Below, piece after piece: positions 8,628-16,659 of a DNA stretch of 64,000 nt. A program made the translations under genes and the position numbers. The stretch is from assembly GCF_000420365.1 (NCBI RefSeq), contig NZ_ATUU01000002.1:186001-250000 (forward strand), in the 5' to 3' direction. The DNA comes from Weissella halotolerans DSM 20190 (GTDB lineage: Bacteria; Bacillota; Bacilli; Lactobacillales; Lactobacillaceae). The first letter of the stretch is position 1. The number at the start of each line of letters is the position of its first letter. Below the pieces are notes generated by a model. It saw only the letters and a program-made list of their open reading frames with translations. It had not been told where the DNA came from and ran no database searches.

Positions 8628-9071
8628 TTATTCAAATAACTGTAGATATTTACCATAACCTTGAGCTTCGAGTTCCGCTTTCGGTACAAAACGTAAAGCG
8701 GCAGAGTTAATACAATATCTTAAACCACCTTGATCTACCGGGCCATCAGGAAAAACATGTCCCAGATGCGAATCAGCCTGTCGTGACCGAACTTCAGTGC
8801 GCGGGAGGCTTAGTTGACGGTCCTCATATTCATTAATTTCATGATTATCAATTGGCCTGGTGAACGAAGGCCAGCCACAGCCAGCATCATATTTATCAGT
8901 CGAACTAAATAAGGGGGTTCCGTCGACTACATCAACGAAAATACCATCTTCCCACCAGTTATCATACTTGCCTGTGAAAGGCCGTTCAGTCGCTGCTTCT
9001 TGTGTTACAGCATAGGCAGCTGGGGTAAGTGTTTCTTTGAGTGCTGCTAATTCTTCCTTACTTTTTGCCAT
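8628..9071 (-). CDS. msrB: Peptide-methionine (R)-S-oxide reductase MsrB
   Basis: Repairs methionine-R-sulfoxide in proteins using thioredoxin. The 147-residue protein has the MsrB signatures [18 protein letters not shown] and [11 protein letters not shown]; the Cys near residue 120 in the last motif is the catalytic one. The paired CxxC zinc motifs of the zinc-binding MsrB class are absent. I chose the ATG at 9069-9071 because AAGGAGGT lies 9 bases upstream; a longer frame begins 48 bases earlier without a binding site. It is monocistronic with its own promoter and terminator. Confidence 0.95.
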   Translation of the reverse strand: MAKSKEELAALKETLTPAAYAVTQEAATERPFTGKYDNWWEDGIFVDVVDGTPLFSSTDKYDAGCGWPSFTRPIDNHEINEYEDRQLSLPRTEVRSRQADSHLGHVFPDGPVDQGGLRYCINSAALRFVPKAELEAQGYGKYLQLFE

Positions 9072-9117
9072 CCTGTTTTTACCTCCTTCAAAGACCGTTC
9101 TCAATGAACTTGCTCTC

Positions 9118-9145
9118 ACTATAGCATAAACTTACATTTAGTCAA
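9118..9145 (-). promoter_or_regulatory. Promoter of msrB
   Basis: Minus-strand TTGACT (9140-9145), 16-base spacer and TATAGT (9118-9123) with a TGC extended -10. It overlaps the divergent plus-strand promoter region. Confidence 0.75.
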
Positions 9146-9156
9146 TAAACGGTTAA

Positions 9157-9165
9157 TGCTATACT
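9157..9165 (+). promoter_or_regulatory. Extended -10 promoter of the small gene at 9210
   Basis: Plus-strand TGCTATACT, 45 bases before the start codon. The -35 region (around 9138-9143, TTAGTC) is poor, as is common with extended -10 promoters. It lies back to back with the msrB promoter. Confidence 0.5.
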
Positions 9166-9209
9166 AAAGTGAAATGTAGCACTAGGATAGCTAAACTAAG
9201 GAGGTAGGT

Positions 9210-9545
9210 ATGGGACAACATCAAGCACAAATTAAATCCAACCTAATGACTACTCTTAAAAACCTAGAAAGTCATTTAACAACACTTAAGGACTCACCCT
9301 TTCAAACTCAAGCACTCGCAATGGTCGCTACAGGCCTGTTCAAAGCAACTAAGGGTCAGCAAACACCACAGTTAGTCGCGCGTTCACTTTATCAGAATAT
9401 CCATACATTGGTTCTGGCTGAACAGGAAGTCTTAACACCCTCTTTATTAGCTGACCTATCTTCACTTAAAGCCTTGGCCCGTCCTCAATCACTATGGCAA
9501 GCACTAGGTTTATTAACCAATGCTAATATGTGGTTGGGACACTAA
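9210..9545 (+). CDS. Small helical protein of unknown function, possibly bacteriocin-immunity-like
   Basis: A 111-residue soluble protein that I do not recognise with certainty. It is rich in Leu, Ala, Gln and Thr, has no signal peptide and no cysteine, and looks like a bundle of four amphipathic helices (residues about 3-28, 33-49, 54-72 and 80-98). Size and helical pattern recall the enterocin A immunity family, which is often found as orphan genes in lactic acid bacteria, but no decisive motif is visible. It has a full AAGGAGGT binding site, an extended -10 promoter and a terminator, so it is almost certainly expressed as a single gene. It runs opposite to both neighbours (msrB and rplL). 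Confidence 0.8.
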   Translation: MGQHQAQIKSNLMTTLKNLESHLTTLKDSPFQTQALAMVATGLFKATKGQQTPQLVARSLYQNIHTLVLAEQEVLTPSLLADLSSLKALARPQSLWQALGLLTNANMWLGH

Positions 9546-9579
9546 AAAAGCAGGTTGACGAAATCGTCAACCTGCTTTT
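9546..9579. terminator. Bidirectional terminator between the small gene and rplL
   Basis: AAAAGCAGGTTGACG pairs with CGTCAACCTGCTTTT around a four-base loop. It has A and T tracts on both sides and lies between convergent genes, serving both. Confidence 0.93.
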
Positions 9580-9596
9580 AACTTGCTTTAATTGAA

Positions 9597-9962
9597 TTAC
9601 TTCAATTCTACTGAAGCACCAGCTTCTTCCAACTTACCCTTAAGTTCGTTGGCGTCATCTTCAGACAAACCTTCCTTAACAACAGATGGTGCGTTGTCAA
9701 CAAGGTCCTTAGCGTCCTTCAAGCCCAAACCAGTTACTTCACGAACTGCCTTGATAACCTTGATCTTAGCTGAACCAGCTGAAGTCAATTCAACGTCAAA
9801 TGACGTCTTAGCAGCAGCGTCGGCACCAGCAGCACCAGCAGCGGCAACAGGAGCAGCAGCTGAAACGCCAAATTCTTCTTCGATAGCTGAAACCAAGTCA
9901 GCCAAGTCCATGATTGAAGCTTCCTTCAATGAAGCAATGATTGAATCCTTATCAAAAGCCAT
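9597..9962 (-). CDS. rplL: 50S ribosomal protein L7/L12
   Basis: Stalk protein that recruits translation factors, 121 residues. It has the N-terminal dimerisation part ([17 protein letters not shown]), an Ala-rich hinge and the conserved C-terminal factor-binding domain ([21 protein letters not shown]). The start at 9960-9962 (MAFDKDS) has GGAGG upstream; a longer in-frame extension is not used. It is co-transcribed with rplJ and ends at the bidirectional terminator. Confidence 0.98.
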   Translation of the reverse strand: MAFDKDSIIASLKEASIMDLADLVSAIEEEFGVSAAAPVAAAGAAGADAAAKTSFDVELTSAGSAKIKVIKAVREVTGLGLKDAKDLVDNAPSVVKEGLSEDDANELKGKLEEAGASVELK

Positions 9963-10050
9963 GATAAATTTCCTCCAAATATTAGTTTGCCTAAACGGCA
10001 TAGTGTTAAGTTTCTTAGGATTTAACCCTAATGATTACACCCAAGCGACA

Positions 10051-10557
10051 TTAAGCTTCAGCAGCTTCGTCCTTGGCATCCTTAACCGCATTAATAGCGT
10101 AAGCCACGTTACGGATAGGTGCTTGCAATGTTGACAACAACATTGATAGCAAACCATCACGGTCTGGCAATGATGCATACTTATTGATTTCTTCAATTGA
10201 TGCAACCTTACCGTCAACGAAACCACCCTTAATTTCTAAGGCATCGATTTCATCCGCATACTTCTTTAATACACGAGCTGGGGCAATTGCATCTTCATCA
10301 GAAAAGGCAATCGCAGAAGGGCCAGCAAAAAGGTCATTCAATTCGGCGTAGTCAGCGGCTTCTGCAGCACGCGTCAATACCTTGTTCTTGATAACCTTTA
10401 ATTGCACGCCTTCTTTACGTAAATCAGCACGCAAGCTGTTTGACTCATCAACTGTTAAGCCACGAACATCCACAACTAAGGCAGTGGTTGCATCCTTGAA
10501 CTTATCAGCGACTTCAGCAACTTGTTGTGCTTTTAAAGCAACACTTGCTTCACTCAT
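10051..10557 (-). CDS. rplJ: 50S ribosomal protein L10
   Basis: Anchors L7/L12 dimers to 23S rRNA, 168 residues. The N-terminal RNA-binding domain contains VVDVRGLTVDESNSLRADLR, and the C-terminal helix for L12 binding ends in KDAKDEAAEA. It has an AGGAGG binding site. It is the probable autogenous regulator acting on the leader at 10595-10725. Confidence 0.98.
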   Translation of the reverse strand: MSEASVALKAQQVAEVADKFKDATTALVVDVRGLTVDESNSLRADLRKEGVQLKVIKNKVLTRAAEAADYAELNDLFAGPSAIAFSDEDAIAPARVLKKYADEIDALEIKGGFVDGKVASIEEINKYASLPDRDGLLSMLLSTLQAPIRNVAYAINAVKDAKDEAAEA

Positions 10558-10594
10558 AGGTCGTTATTCCTCCTGTTTAGATTTGATCCTAACT

Positions 10595-10725
10595 AAAACC
10601 CCCAGTACAAGCTTGTACCGGGGGTCAAAAGTCGCTTACGCGTTTTCACTTCCTCGGCAGGCTATTAAGTCTTACGACACCGGCGTCTTAGGTAGAATCG
10701 ATATATTACTCGAATTACTATACCA
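10595..10725 (-). ncRNA. L10 leader RNA (rplJL autoregulatory leader with attenuator)
   Basis: The 5' UTR of rplJL. It ends in a strong GC-rich hairpin (arms ACCCCCGGTAC and GTACTGGGGGT, 10598-10625) followed by TTTT, as in Firmicutes L10 leaders where L10(L12)4 binding favours termination. The segment between the promoter (-10 at 10717-10722) and the hairpin contains GC-rich elements typical of the L10-binding fold. The assignment rests on position and architecture. Confidence 0.8.
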
Positions 10726-10745
10726 GTTATCCGAGAAAGCGTCAA
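10717..10745 (-). promoter_or_regulatory. Promoter of rplJL
   Basis: Minus-strand TTGACG (10740-10745), 17-base spacer and TATAGT (10717-10722), just downstream of the rplA stop and directly upstream of the L10 leader. Confidence 0.85.
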
Positions 10746-10765
10746 CCTTCTTTATAACTGTTAGC

Positions 10766-11458
10766 TTACAAAGAAGTTGGATCAAGGTTGACAGCAGGTC
10801 CAAAGGTTGAAGAAAGTGATACGTGTTGCACGTAAGTTCCCTTAACCGTAGCTGGGCGTGACTTTACAATTAAGTCAGCCAAAGCCTTGATGTTACCGGC
10901 AAGCTTGTCGGCATCAAATGATACCTTACCAACTGGAACGGCAACGTTTCCGTCACGGTCAGTCCGGTAAGTTACTTGACCAGACTTAGCATCTGAAACC
11001 GCCTTAGCGACATCAAAAGTAACCGTACCAGTCTTAGGGTTTGGCATCAAGCCCTTAGGTCCCAAGACACGGCCGACACGACCAACTTGAGCCATCATAT
11101 CAGGGGTTGCGATGGCAACATCAAAATCCATCCAACCATCTGAAATCCGTTGAACCAAGTCAGCACCACCGACAACATCGGCACCAGCTGCTTCAGCTTC
11201 CTTAGCCTTATCACCTTGGGCGAAGACTACAACGGTTTGGTCCTTACCAGTTCCGTTAGGCAAAACCACGGCGCCACGTAGTTGTTGGTCTGCTTGACGC
11301 GTATCTACGTTTAAATTAAATGCAATTTCAACAGTTGAATCAAAATTGGCATAGGCGATATCCTTTACCAAGGCAGCAGCCTCGTCGATTGAGTACAACT
11401 TGTCACGATCGACTTTTTCGGCAGCTGCTAAATACTTCTTACCATACTTTTTAGCCAT
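10766..11458 (-). CDS. rplA: 50S ribosomal protein L1
   Basis: L1 stalk protein that interacts with E-site tRNA, 230 residues, the usual length. The conserved segments [15 protein letters not shown] and [14 protein letters not shown] are intact. AAGGAGG precedes the ATG. It is co-transcribed with rplK. Confidence 0.98.
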   Translation of the reverse strand: MAKKYGKKYLAAAEKVDRDKLYSIDEAAALVKDIAYANFDSTVEIAFNLNVDTRQADQQLRGAVVLPNGTGKDQTVVVFAQGDKAKEAEAAGADVVGGADLVQRISDGWMDFDVAIATPDMMAQVGRVGRVLGPKGLMPNPKTGTVTFDVAKAVSDAKSGQVTYRTDRDGNVAVPVGKVSFDADKLAGNIKALADLIVKSRPATVKGTYVQHVSLSSTFGPAVNLDPTSL

Positions 11459-11555
11459 GGGTAGCTATTCCTCCTTGCAATTGCGGTCAAACGGTCATTG
11501 ACCTTCCGCTTGATCATGCTTAGTTTCCTACGCGATCCGTACTGACGGATTCGAA

Positions 11556-11981
11556 TTAGCCTTCAACAGTGAAGCCCATTGAACGAGCAGTACCTTCAAT
11601 CATGCGCATAGCTGCTTCTACATCAGCCGCGTTTAGATCTTGCATCTTTGTTTCTGCGATCTCACGTACTTGATCAGCAGTCACAGTAGCAACCTTATTC
11701 GTATTAGGCTCACCAGAACCCTTTTCAACACCGGCAGCCTTCTTCAATAGAACAGCTGCTGGAGGTGTCTTAGTAACGAATTCGAATGAACGATCCTCAT
11801 AAACAGTAATAACAACAGGGATGAGCATGCCATTTTGATCAGCAGTCCGAGCATTAAACTCCTTTGCGAATCCCATGATGTTAACACCAGCTTGACCCAA
11901 GGCAGGTCCAACTGGAGGTGCAGGGGTAGCCTTACCGGCTGGAATCTGCAACTTAACAATACTTGAAACTTTCTTAGCCAC
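11556..11981 (-). CDS. rplK: 50S ribosomal protein L11
   Basis: Forms the GTPase-associated centre with 23S rRNA, 141 residues. The N-terminal proline-rich motif [15 protein letters not shown] and the C-terminal IEGTARSMG motif are present. The start is a GTG (complement of 11979-11981) preceded by GAAGGAGGAAACAATC; this gives the standard length, whereas an upstream in-frame start adds 43 residues unlike L11. Confidence 0.97.
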   Translation of the reverse strand: MAKKVSSIVKLQIPAGKATPAPPVGPALGQAGVNIMGFAKEFNARTADQNGMLIPVVITVYEDRSFEFVTKTPPAAVLLKKAAGVEKGSGEPNTNKVATVTADQVREIAETKMQDLNAADVEAAMRMIEGTARSMGFTVEG

Positions 11982-12068
11982 GATTGTTTCCTCCTTCGTG
12001 ATTGTGGTATAAATGGCGAGTTTCGATTTCCGCCTCCCACATATACCTGTTACCAGGCATACCCTAAT

Positions 12069-12097
12069 ATAATAGCAAAACTCCCTACTAATAGCAA
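12069..12097 (-). promoter_or_regulatory. Promoter of rplKA, overlapping a hairpin after nusG
   Basis: Minus-strand TTGCTA (12092-12097), 17-base spacer and TATTAT (12069-12074) with TGC extension. A hairpin CTCCTTACT/AGTAGGGAG (12081-12105) followed by TTTT occupies the spacer and could terminate part of the nusG transcript. Confidence 0.65.
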
Positions 12098-12130
12098 GTA
12101 AGGAGCCCATGTTTTTATATTTTTACCGTT

Positions 12131-12688
12131 TTAGATAACGGACTTAACATCAGCAAAGTCCATTTCAGCGGGCGTTTCACGGCCCATGAAGTTAACTAAG
12201 ACTGTCACTTGATGCTTTTCATTGTCAATTTTGGTAATCGTACCTTCAAAGCCAGCCATTGACCCAGAAATAATGTTAACAGCATCGCCAACTTCAGCAT
12301 CCAAAGTTTGGGGTGCAATTTGTGGGGCACCATTAATCCGAGCTAACATCTTATCAACTTCGTCTGGCAATAAGGATGTAGGCTTTGAGCCTCCACCATG
12401 TGAACCCAAAAATCCGGTTACACCAGGTGTATTTCGAACGACATACCAAGCCTCGTCTGTCATGATCATTTGCACAAGTACATAGCCAGGAAAATCATTT
12501 TCCTTTACTGTCTTTTCTTCTCCGTTTTCATTCACCGTAATCTCTTGTTCGGGAACTACGACACGAAAAATATAATCCGTCATCCCCATTGTTTCAATTC
12601 GTGATTCCAGGTTTTGCTTTACCTTATTTTCATAACCGGCATAGGTATGAATAACATACCACTGCTTATCAAATGACTCGTCTGCCAT
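12131..12688 (-). CDS. nusG: Transcription termination/antitermination protein NusG
   Basis: RNA polymerase-associated elongation factor, 185 residues. The NGN domain starts with KQWYVIHTYAGYENKVKQ and contains FPGYVLVQM. The C-terminal KOW domain (VGDAVNIISGSMAGFEGTI) contacts S10 or Rho. AGGAGG precedes the ATG. It lies between secE and rplK in the usual order, but has its own promoter and leader. Confidence 0.98.
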   Translation of the reverse strand: MADESFDKQWYVIHTYAGYENKVKQNLESRIETMGMTDYIFRVVVPEQEITVNENGEEKTVKENDFPGYVLVQMIMTDEAWYVVRNTPGVTGFLGSHGGGSKPTSLLPDEVDKMLARINGAPQIAPQTLDAEVGDAVNIISGSMAGFEGTITKIDNEKHQVTVLVNFMGRETPAEMDFADVKSVI

Positions 12689-12719
12689 GATGCCTCCTCA
12701 ACATTGTTTATGCGTAAAT

Positions 12720-12746
12720 AAAAAGCCCCCCAACAAATAGAGAGCT
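12720..12746 (-). terminator. Terminator or attenuator in the nusG leader
   Basis: Minus-strand AGCTCTC pairs with GGGGGCT (two G-U pairs) around an eight-base loop, followed by TTTTT. It lies 32 bases upstream of the nusG start and about 30 bases after the predicted transcription start, so it could attenuate nusG or end the rpmG-secE transcript. Confidence 0.6.
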
Positions 12747-12779
12747 CCCCGACTAACCTTAATACCAATCAATACCTTC

Positions 12780-12808
12780 AGTATACCGTAGCCCGGCTAG
12801 TTAGACAA
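12780..12808 (-). promoter_or_regulatory. Promoter of nusG within the secE 3' end
   Basis: Minus-strand TTGTCT (12803-12808, inside the last codons of secE), 17-base spacer and TATACT (12780-12785). Confidence 0.65.
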
Positions 12809-12967
12809 GAAAGTAATTCCTTGTTGCAAGAGCCAATCGACACCACCCAAAAAGAGACCAAAGAAGGCACTCGTTAAAAGAACAATTGTTGTGTCACGGA
12901 CATTTTCATTAAAGGTTGGCCACGTGACCTTATGCATTTCATCAATAACACTATCAATAAATTTCAT
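12797..12967 (-). CDS. secE: Preprotein translocase subunit SecE
   Basis: A 56-residue single-span membrane protein that clamps SecY in the Sec translocon. The amphipathic motif HKVTWPTFNE precedes one transmembrane helix (residues about 28-48, TIVLLTSAFFGLFLGGVDW). The short one-helix form is normal for Gram-positives. Its start is 14 bases after the rpmG stop with GAGGGGGAA upstream. It lies in the canonical rpmG-secE-nusG order. Confidence 0.95.
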   Translation of the reverse strand: MKFIDSVIDEMHKVTWPTFNENVRDTTIVLLTSAFFGLFLGGVDWLLQQGITFLSN

Positions 12968-12981
12968 CTTTTCCCCCTCTA

Positions 12982-13131
12982 TTAGACGGTTTCGCGATGC
13001 ATAGTGTGCCGATCACAAAACTTACAGTACTTCATCATTTCTAAGCGGACCGCTCGATCAGGCTTTTTTGCAACCATATAATTTCTGGCACCACATTCGC
13101 TACAGGCCAGGGCGACTTTTTTACCTGCCAT
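12982..13131 (-). CDS. rpmG: 50S ribosomal protein L33 (zinc-ribbon form)
   Basis: A 49-residue ribosomal protein with two CxxC pairs (Cys10/Cys13 and Cys36/Cys39), so it is the zinc-binding C+ form. Its place just before secE is the conserved Firmicutes arrangement. Confidence 0.95.
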   Translation of the reverse strand: MAGKKVALACSECGARNYMVAKKPDRAVRLEMMKYCKFCDRHTMHRETV

Positions 13132-13214
13132 TTTATCTCCCGCTTTCTATCTATCTCATTAATAACCCTAAGTTTAACACGAAACATCGGCTTTTCCCAG
13201 TGGAAAACACATGG

Positions 13215-13757
13215 TCAACGTCTAAAAAACTTGAAATATTTTTGAATCAACTGCCAGTTTTGGTAACACCAAGATGGTGATCGGTCTAGCGCTTTGGCAC
13301 ATTCTTGCATAGTATAACCAGCTAGCCATAATCGTAAAAGTCGCTGTTGCCGCGGGTTTAAACTATCGTAAACACATTGTACTAAATCAGCCCATTCAAC
13401 TCTATGGCCTGGCGCCAATTGGGGTGCTTCAATATCATAACTAGCCGCCTCTTCCGCCAAAGGGGTTGCTGTAGCTCGTTTAAACTCGCTGCGCCACAAA
13501 CTGGTCCGATGATGAAACAGCGCGCGGCGAAAGTAATTCGTCAATACACCCCAATGCTCTGTTTCTAATCGCATGAGGCAGCGGAACATAACAATCCGGC
13601 ACTCCTGATACCAATCATCCGGTTGCTGACGTAGGTTTTGTTCTGTAAAAGTTCGCCAAATAAGACCATCAAAGCAGGCAACAAGTTTTTTAAAGGCTTC
13701 TTCGTCACCAGTCTTAGCCGCTTGCAACAAGGCCACCCGTTCAATTTCTGTTGTCAT
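13215..13757 (-). CDS. sigH: RNA polymerase sigma factor, SigH/ComX-like
   Basis: A 180-residue sigma-70-family protein with region 2 (about residues 20-95: FKKLVACFDGLIWRTF, DDWYQECRIVMFRCL) and region 4 with a helix-turn-helix (SLNPRQQRLLRLWLAGYTMQECAKAL). Regions 1 and 3 are absent. Location between rlmB and rpmG-secE-nusG matches Bacillus sigH and its lactobacillus relatives, where it is tied to competence genes. The target regulon cannot be read here. There is no anti-sigma gene beside it. Confidence 0.82.
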   Translation of the reverse strand: MTTEIERVALLQAAKTGDEEAFKKLVACFDGLIWRTFTEQNLRQQPDDWYQECRIVMFRCLMRLETEHWGVLTNYFRRALFHHRTSLWRSEFKRATATPLAEEAASYDIEAPQLAPGHRVEWADLVQCVYDSLNPRQQRLLRLWLAGYTMQECAKALDRSPSWCYQNWQLIQKYFKFFRR

Positions 13758-13823
13758 GTTTTTACCTCACTGTTTTTTTACAGCTTGCCAAAACGAGACT
13801 GAAATTGACAACTTTATGCATAC

Positions 13824-13859
13824 AAAAAAGATTAACGCCGGTTAACGCTAATCTTTTTT
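13824..13859 (-). terminator. Intrinsic terminator of rlmB
   Basis: Minus-strand GATTAGCG pairs with CGTTAATC (one G-U) and is followed by six T, 11 bases beyond the rlmB stop. A-tracts on the other side make it potentially bidirectional. Confidence 0.85.
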
Positions 13860-13870
13860 CATTATATTTT

Positions 13871-14680
13871 CTAAGCTAAGGGATGCCGTGAATTAAATCC
13901 TTGATAAATTAATAAGCTAGCTGCCACAGAAGCATTGAGGCTTTGCACATGCCCAACCATGGGGATGGTTAAAGTCTCATCTACTGTCTTCTTCAAGAGT
14001 GGCGCAATGCCCTTACCTTCATTACCAATAATCAAGGCCGTTGGTCCCTTAGCATCCCAACGACGGTAATCTTTTCCATCCATATCGGTACCAAAAATCC
14101 ACAACCCACGCTCTTTAAGTTCCGCTACGGTTTTTACTAAATTAGTAACCCGAGCCACTGGCACATGCTCAATGGCCCCCGTAGATGTTTTGGCTACCAC
14201 AGAAGTCAACTGGACAGCCCGGCGCTTAGGAATAATAATGCCGTGCACACCGGCCGCATCAGCAGTCCGCAGGATAGAGCCTAAATTGTGTGGATCCTCA
14301 ATTGAATCTAGGATTAAAAAGAAAGGCGCTTCATCCTGCTTAGCAGCATTAGCAAACAGTTCATCCAAAGAGGCATATGCATAAGCTGCAATGGATAACA
14401 CAACTCCCTGATGATTTTGTCCATTCGTCAATTCATCTAGCTTAGCCTTAGGCGCATCTTGAACCACCAGCCCCCGCTGCTTAGCAAGTGCCAATACTTC
14501 TTGGTGGGTCCGTTCGCGTAGACCAGCCTGCAGCCAGACCTTATTAATCTCAGTTCCCCCCTTCAAAGCCTCAACTGCTGCATGCAATCCGTATACAAAT
14601 TCGCTTGTTTCATCCAGGGGCTTACTAGTAGGTCGCTTAACCCGCTCCTGCTTACCCTGATGTTTATTTTTTTGTCCCAT
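13871..14680 (-). CDS. rlmB: 23S rRNA (guanosine-2'-O-)-methyltransferase RlmB (SpoU/TrmH family)
   Basis: Methylates the 2'-OH of a conserved P-loop guanosine (G2251 in E. coli) using SAM. After a basic leader comes the substrate-binding domain (SEFVYGLHAAVEALKG). The SPOUT catalytic domain has motif 1 LDSIEDPHNLGSILRTADA, motif 2 LIIGNEGKGI and motif 3 IPMVGHVQSLNASVAAS. I took the ATG at 14678-14680 (269 residues); a GTG at 14693-14695 is a possible alternative and neither has a strong binding site. It overlaps the end of mrnC by 17 bases and is read from the cysS-mrnC-rlmB operon. Confidence 0.93.
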   Translation of the reverse strand: MGQKNKHQGKQERVKRPTSKPLDETSEFVYGLHAAVEALKGGTEINKVWLQAGLRERTHQEVLALAKQRGLVVQDAPKAKLDELTNGQNHQGVVLSIAAYAYASLDELFANAAKQDEAPFFLILDSIEDPHNLGSILRTADAAGVHGIIIPKRRAVQLTSVVAKTSTGAIEHVPVARVTNLVKTVAELKERGLWIFGTDMDGKDYRRWDAKGPTALIIGNEGKGIAPLLKKTVDETLTIPMVGHVQSLNASVAASLLIYQGFNSRHPLA

Positions 14681-15086
14681 TTTCTGTCCGTCCACTTTCT
14701 ACTTGTTCAAAGACCCAGGTAATGACTGTCTCCAAGCGCTCAATTTGGTGACTAGCATACAGGTACCCAATCAGGGCTTCAAATCCCGTTGATATGCGAT
14801 AGGTTACGACGTCCGTATTTTTAGCCTTAGTGTGCGAATTAGCGTTGCGGCCCCGCTTAAAGTACTGTAATTCAACAGTATTTAAGAGCTGATCGTCCTC
14901 CATTAGCGCCATAATAGCAGCATGCGCCTTAGCTGATACATAGCGTTTCGCCCGCCGCTGCAGCTTTTGTGGTCGTGTAATCCCTAAGGCCAATAAGTGT
15001 TGCCGTACATACAGCTCATATACCGCATCACCGAGATAAGCCAGGTCTAAGCCATTCATTTGTTGATAATCTAAACTTACTTCCAT
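14664..15086 (-). CDS. mrnC: Mini-ribonuclease III
   Basis: A 140-residue dimeric RNase III-like enzyme without a dsRNA-binding domain; in Bacillus it matures 23S rRNA ends. The signature LAYLGDAVYELYVR near residues 15-28 supplies the metal ligands, and a second acidic region lies near ISTGFEALIGYLY. It sits 15 bases after cysS and overlaps rlmB, the usual Firmicutes cluster. Confidence 0.94.
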   Translation of the reverse strand: MEVSLDYQQMNGLDLAYLGDAVYELYVRQHLLALGITRPQKLQRRAKRYVSAKAHAAIMALMEDDQLLNTVELQYFKRGRNANSHTKAKNTDVVTYRISTGFEALIGYLYASHQIERLETVITWVFEQVESGRTENGTKK

Positions 15087-15101
15087 TTACTCTATCTGTC
15101 C

Positions 15102-16520
15102 TTACTCATTTCGGTGCCAACGGGTACCTTGGGGGGTATCCTCTAAAATAATATGTTCACTGGCCAACTGGTCACGAATAGCATCTGACCTTGCAAAATC
15201 GCGGGCTGCACGAGCAGCTTCCCGTTCGTCAATCAAGGCTTGAATATGCTCATCAGCTAGCTTGGCCTGTCCTAATTCAGTTACACCATAGATGGCCATA
15301 AAGGTCTGTAAGGTCGTAAGAAGATCAGTAACCGAATCCTGGTAAACCTGCTCATCCTGGGCACTTACATTGGCCAATTCAACTAGCTCAAAAATGGCCA
15401 CCAGTCCATTTTGAACATTAAAGTCATCATCCATGGCTGCTTCAAAACGGTCTTTAATCTTGCGCACCTGATCATCTAAGGCCTTATCCCTACCTGGCTG
15501 AGACGTCGTTAAACGAAAGGCAAGGTTCCGATAGGCTGTTCGAATCCGAGTCAAATTATTGGCGGCTTGTTGCATATTTTGCTCCGTATATGCAATTGGT
15601 CGCCGATAATGCGTACTAGCCATAAAGAAACGTAATACCATTGGATCCTTTAATTCTGCCAATAAATCATGCACCGTCGTAAAGTTACCTAAGGATTTAG
15701 ACATCTTTTCGCCAGCATCGCCAACTGTCACAAAACCATTATGCAACCATTCATTAACAAAGGGTTCGCCGGTTCGTGCTTCAGATTGTGCAATTTCATT
15801 TGTATGATGTGGAAAGGCTAGATCAATTCCGCCCCCATGAATATCAAAGTGATTACCGAGATACTTAGTTGACATCACTGAGCATTCAATGTGCCAGCCC
15901 GGGCGTCCCATTCCCCAAGGAGATGACCAGGCTATCTCATCACTTGCCTTTTGAGCCTTCCAAACAGCGAAGTCCATGGGATCTTCCTTGCGGGCCTGTT
16001 CGGCGTCATTTAGGCGCCCAGCCGCATTACTTTCCATCTCAGCCATATCCTGATGTGCTAGTGCACCATAATGTTTAAACTTACGTGCCCGATAGTAGAC
16101 ATCCCCTTCAACTTCATAGGCGTAGTCCTTGTCAATCAGGTCCTGAACGAATTCAATGATTTCAGGAATATTATCCGTTGCTCGAGGTTGAATGGTGGCC
16201 GGCTTAATATTCAGGGCTTTAGTATCTTCAAAGTAGGCTGCGATGTAGCGGTCTGCTAATTCTGGTACGGTGACCCCCTCCTTTTTAGCCGTACTAATCA
16301 TCTTGTCATCTACATCTGTAAAGTTTGAAACAAAATTAACCACATAGCCCTTATACTCTAAATACCGACGAATGGTATCAAAGGCAATGGCCGAACGAGC
16401 ATTGCCAATGTGAATATAATTGTAGACAGTTGGCCCGCAGACATACATGTTAATCGTATGGTCGTGCAGTGGAACCAAATCTTCCTTGGCCAACGTCATC
16501 GTGTTAAATACTTTCATCAT
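15102..16520 (-). CDS. cysS: Cysteinyl-tRNA synthetase
   Basis: Class I synthetase charging tRNA-Cys, 472 residues. HIGH-like motif HIGN ([11 protein letters not shown], about residues 35-45), zinc-ligand cysteines including [17 protein letters not shown] and the [10 protein letters not shown] region, and KMSKS ([10 protein letters not shown]). AAGGAGG is 7 bases before the first ATG. No T-box is visible in the short upstream stretch. It is first gene of the cysS-mrnC-rlmB operon. Confidence 0.98.
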   Translation of the reverse strand: MMKVFNTMTLAKEDLVPLHDHTINMYVCGPTVYNYIHIGNARSAIAFDTIRRYLEYKGYVVNFVSNFTDVDDKMISTAKKEGVTVPELADRYIAAYFEDTKALNIKPATIQPRATDNIPEIIEFVQDLIDKDYAYEVEGDVYYRARKFKHYGALAHQDMAEMESNAAGRLNDAEQARKEDPMDFAVWKAQKASDEIAWSSPWGMGRPGWHIECSVMSTKYLGNHFDIHGGGIDLAFPHHTNEIAQSEARTGEPFVNEWLHNGFVTVGDAGEKMSKSLGNFTTVHDLLAELKDPMVLRFFMASTHYRRPIAYTEQNMQQAANNLTRIRTAYRNLAFRLTTSQPGRDKALDDQVRKIKDRFEAAMDDDFNVQNGLVAIFELVELANVSAQDEQVYQDSVTDLLTTLQTFMAIYGVTELGQAKLADEHIQALIDEREAARAARDFARSDAIRDQLASEHIILEDTPQGTRWHRNE

Positions 16521-16595
16521 TGGTAATCCTCCTTACCACTTTTCACTAATAGTTCTAGTTTAGCATACCTTGACCCTTTGCAGGTTTTCCCAACT

Positions 16596-16628
16596 AAAAA
16601 GATCACCCAGTTTTTGCTGAGTGATCTT
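16596..16628 (-). terminator. Intrinsic terminator of oppA
   Basis: Minus-strand AAGATCACTCAG pairs with CTGGGTGATCTT (one G-U) followed by a T run, 31 bases after the oppA stop codon. Confidence 0.88.
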
Positions 16629-16659
16629 AAATGATATTTGACTAATTTCAGGTTTAAAC

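Noticed and set aside
9592-10134. Long plus-strand open frame (about 180 codons) opposite rplL
   Set aside because: It is antisense to the highly conserved rplL and the end of rplJ, has Ala/Ser-rich low-complexity content from the complement, and no ribosome binding site.
13215-13757. Considered calling this an ECF sigma factor
   Set aside because: Position next to rpmG-secE-nusG and region 2/4 pattern fit SigH/ComX better, and there is no anti-sigma partner.
16521-16595. Looked for a Cys T-box upstream of cysS
   Set aside because: The gap to the oppA terminator is only about 75 bases and contains no T-box sequence or specifier stem.
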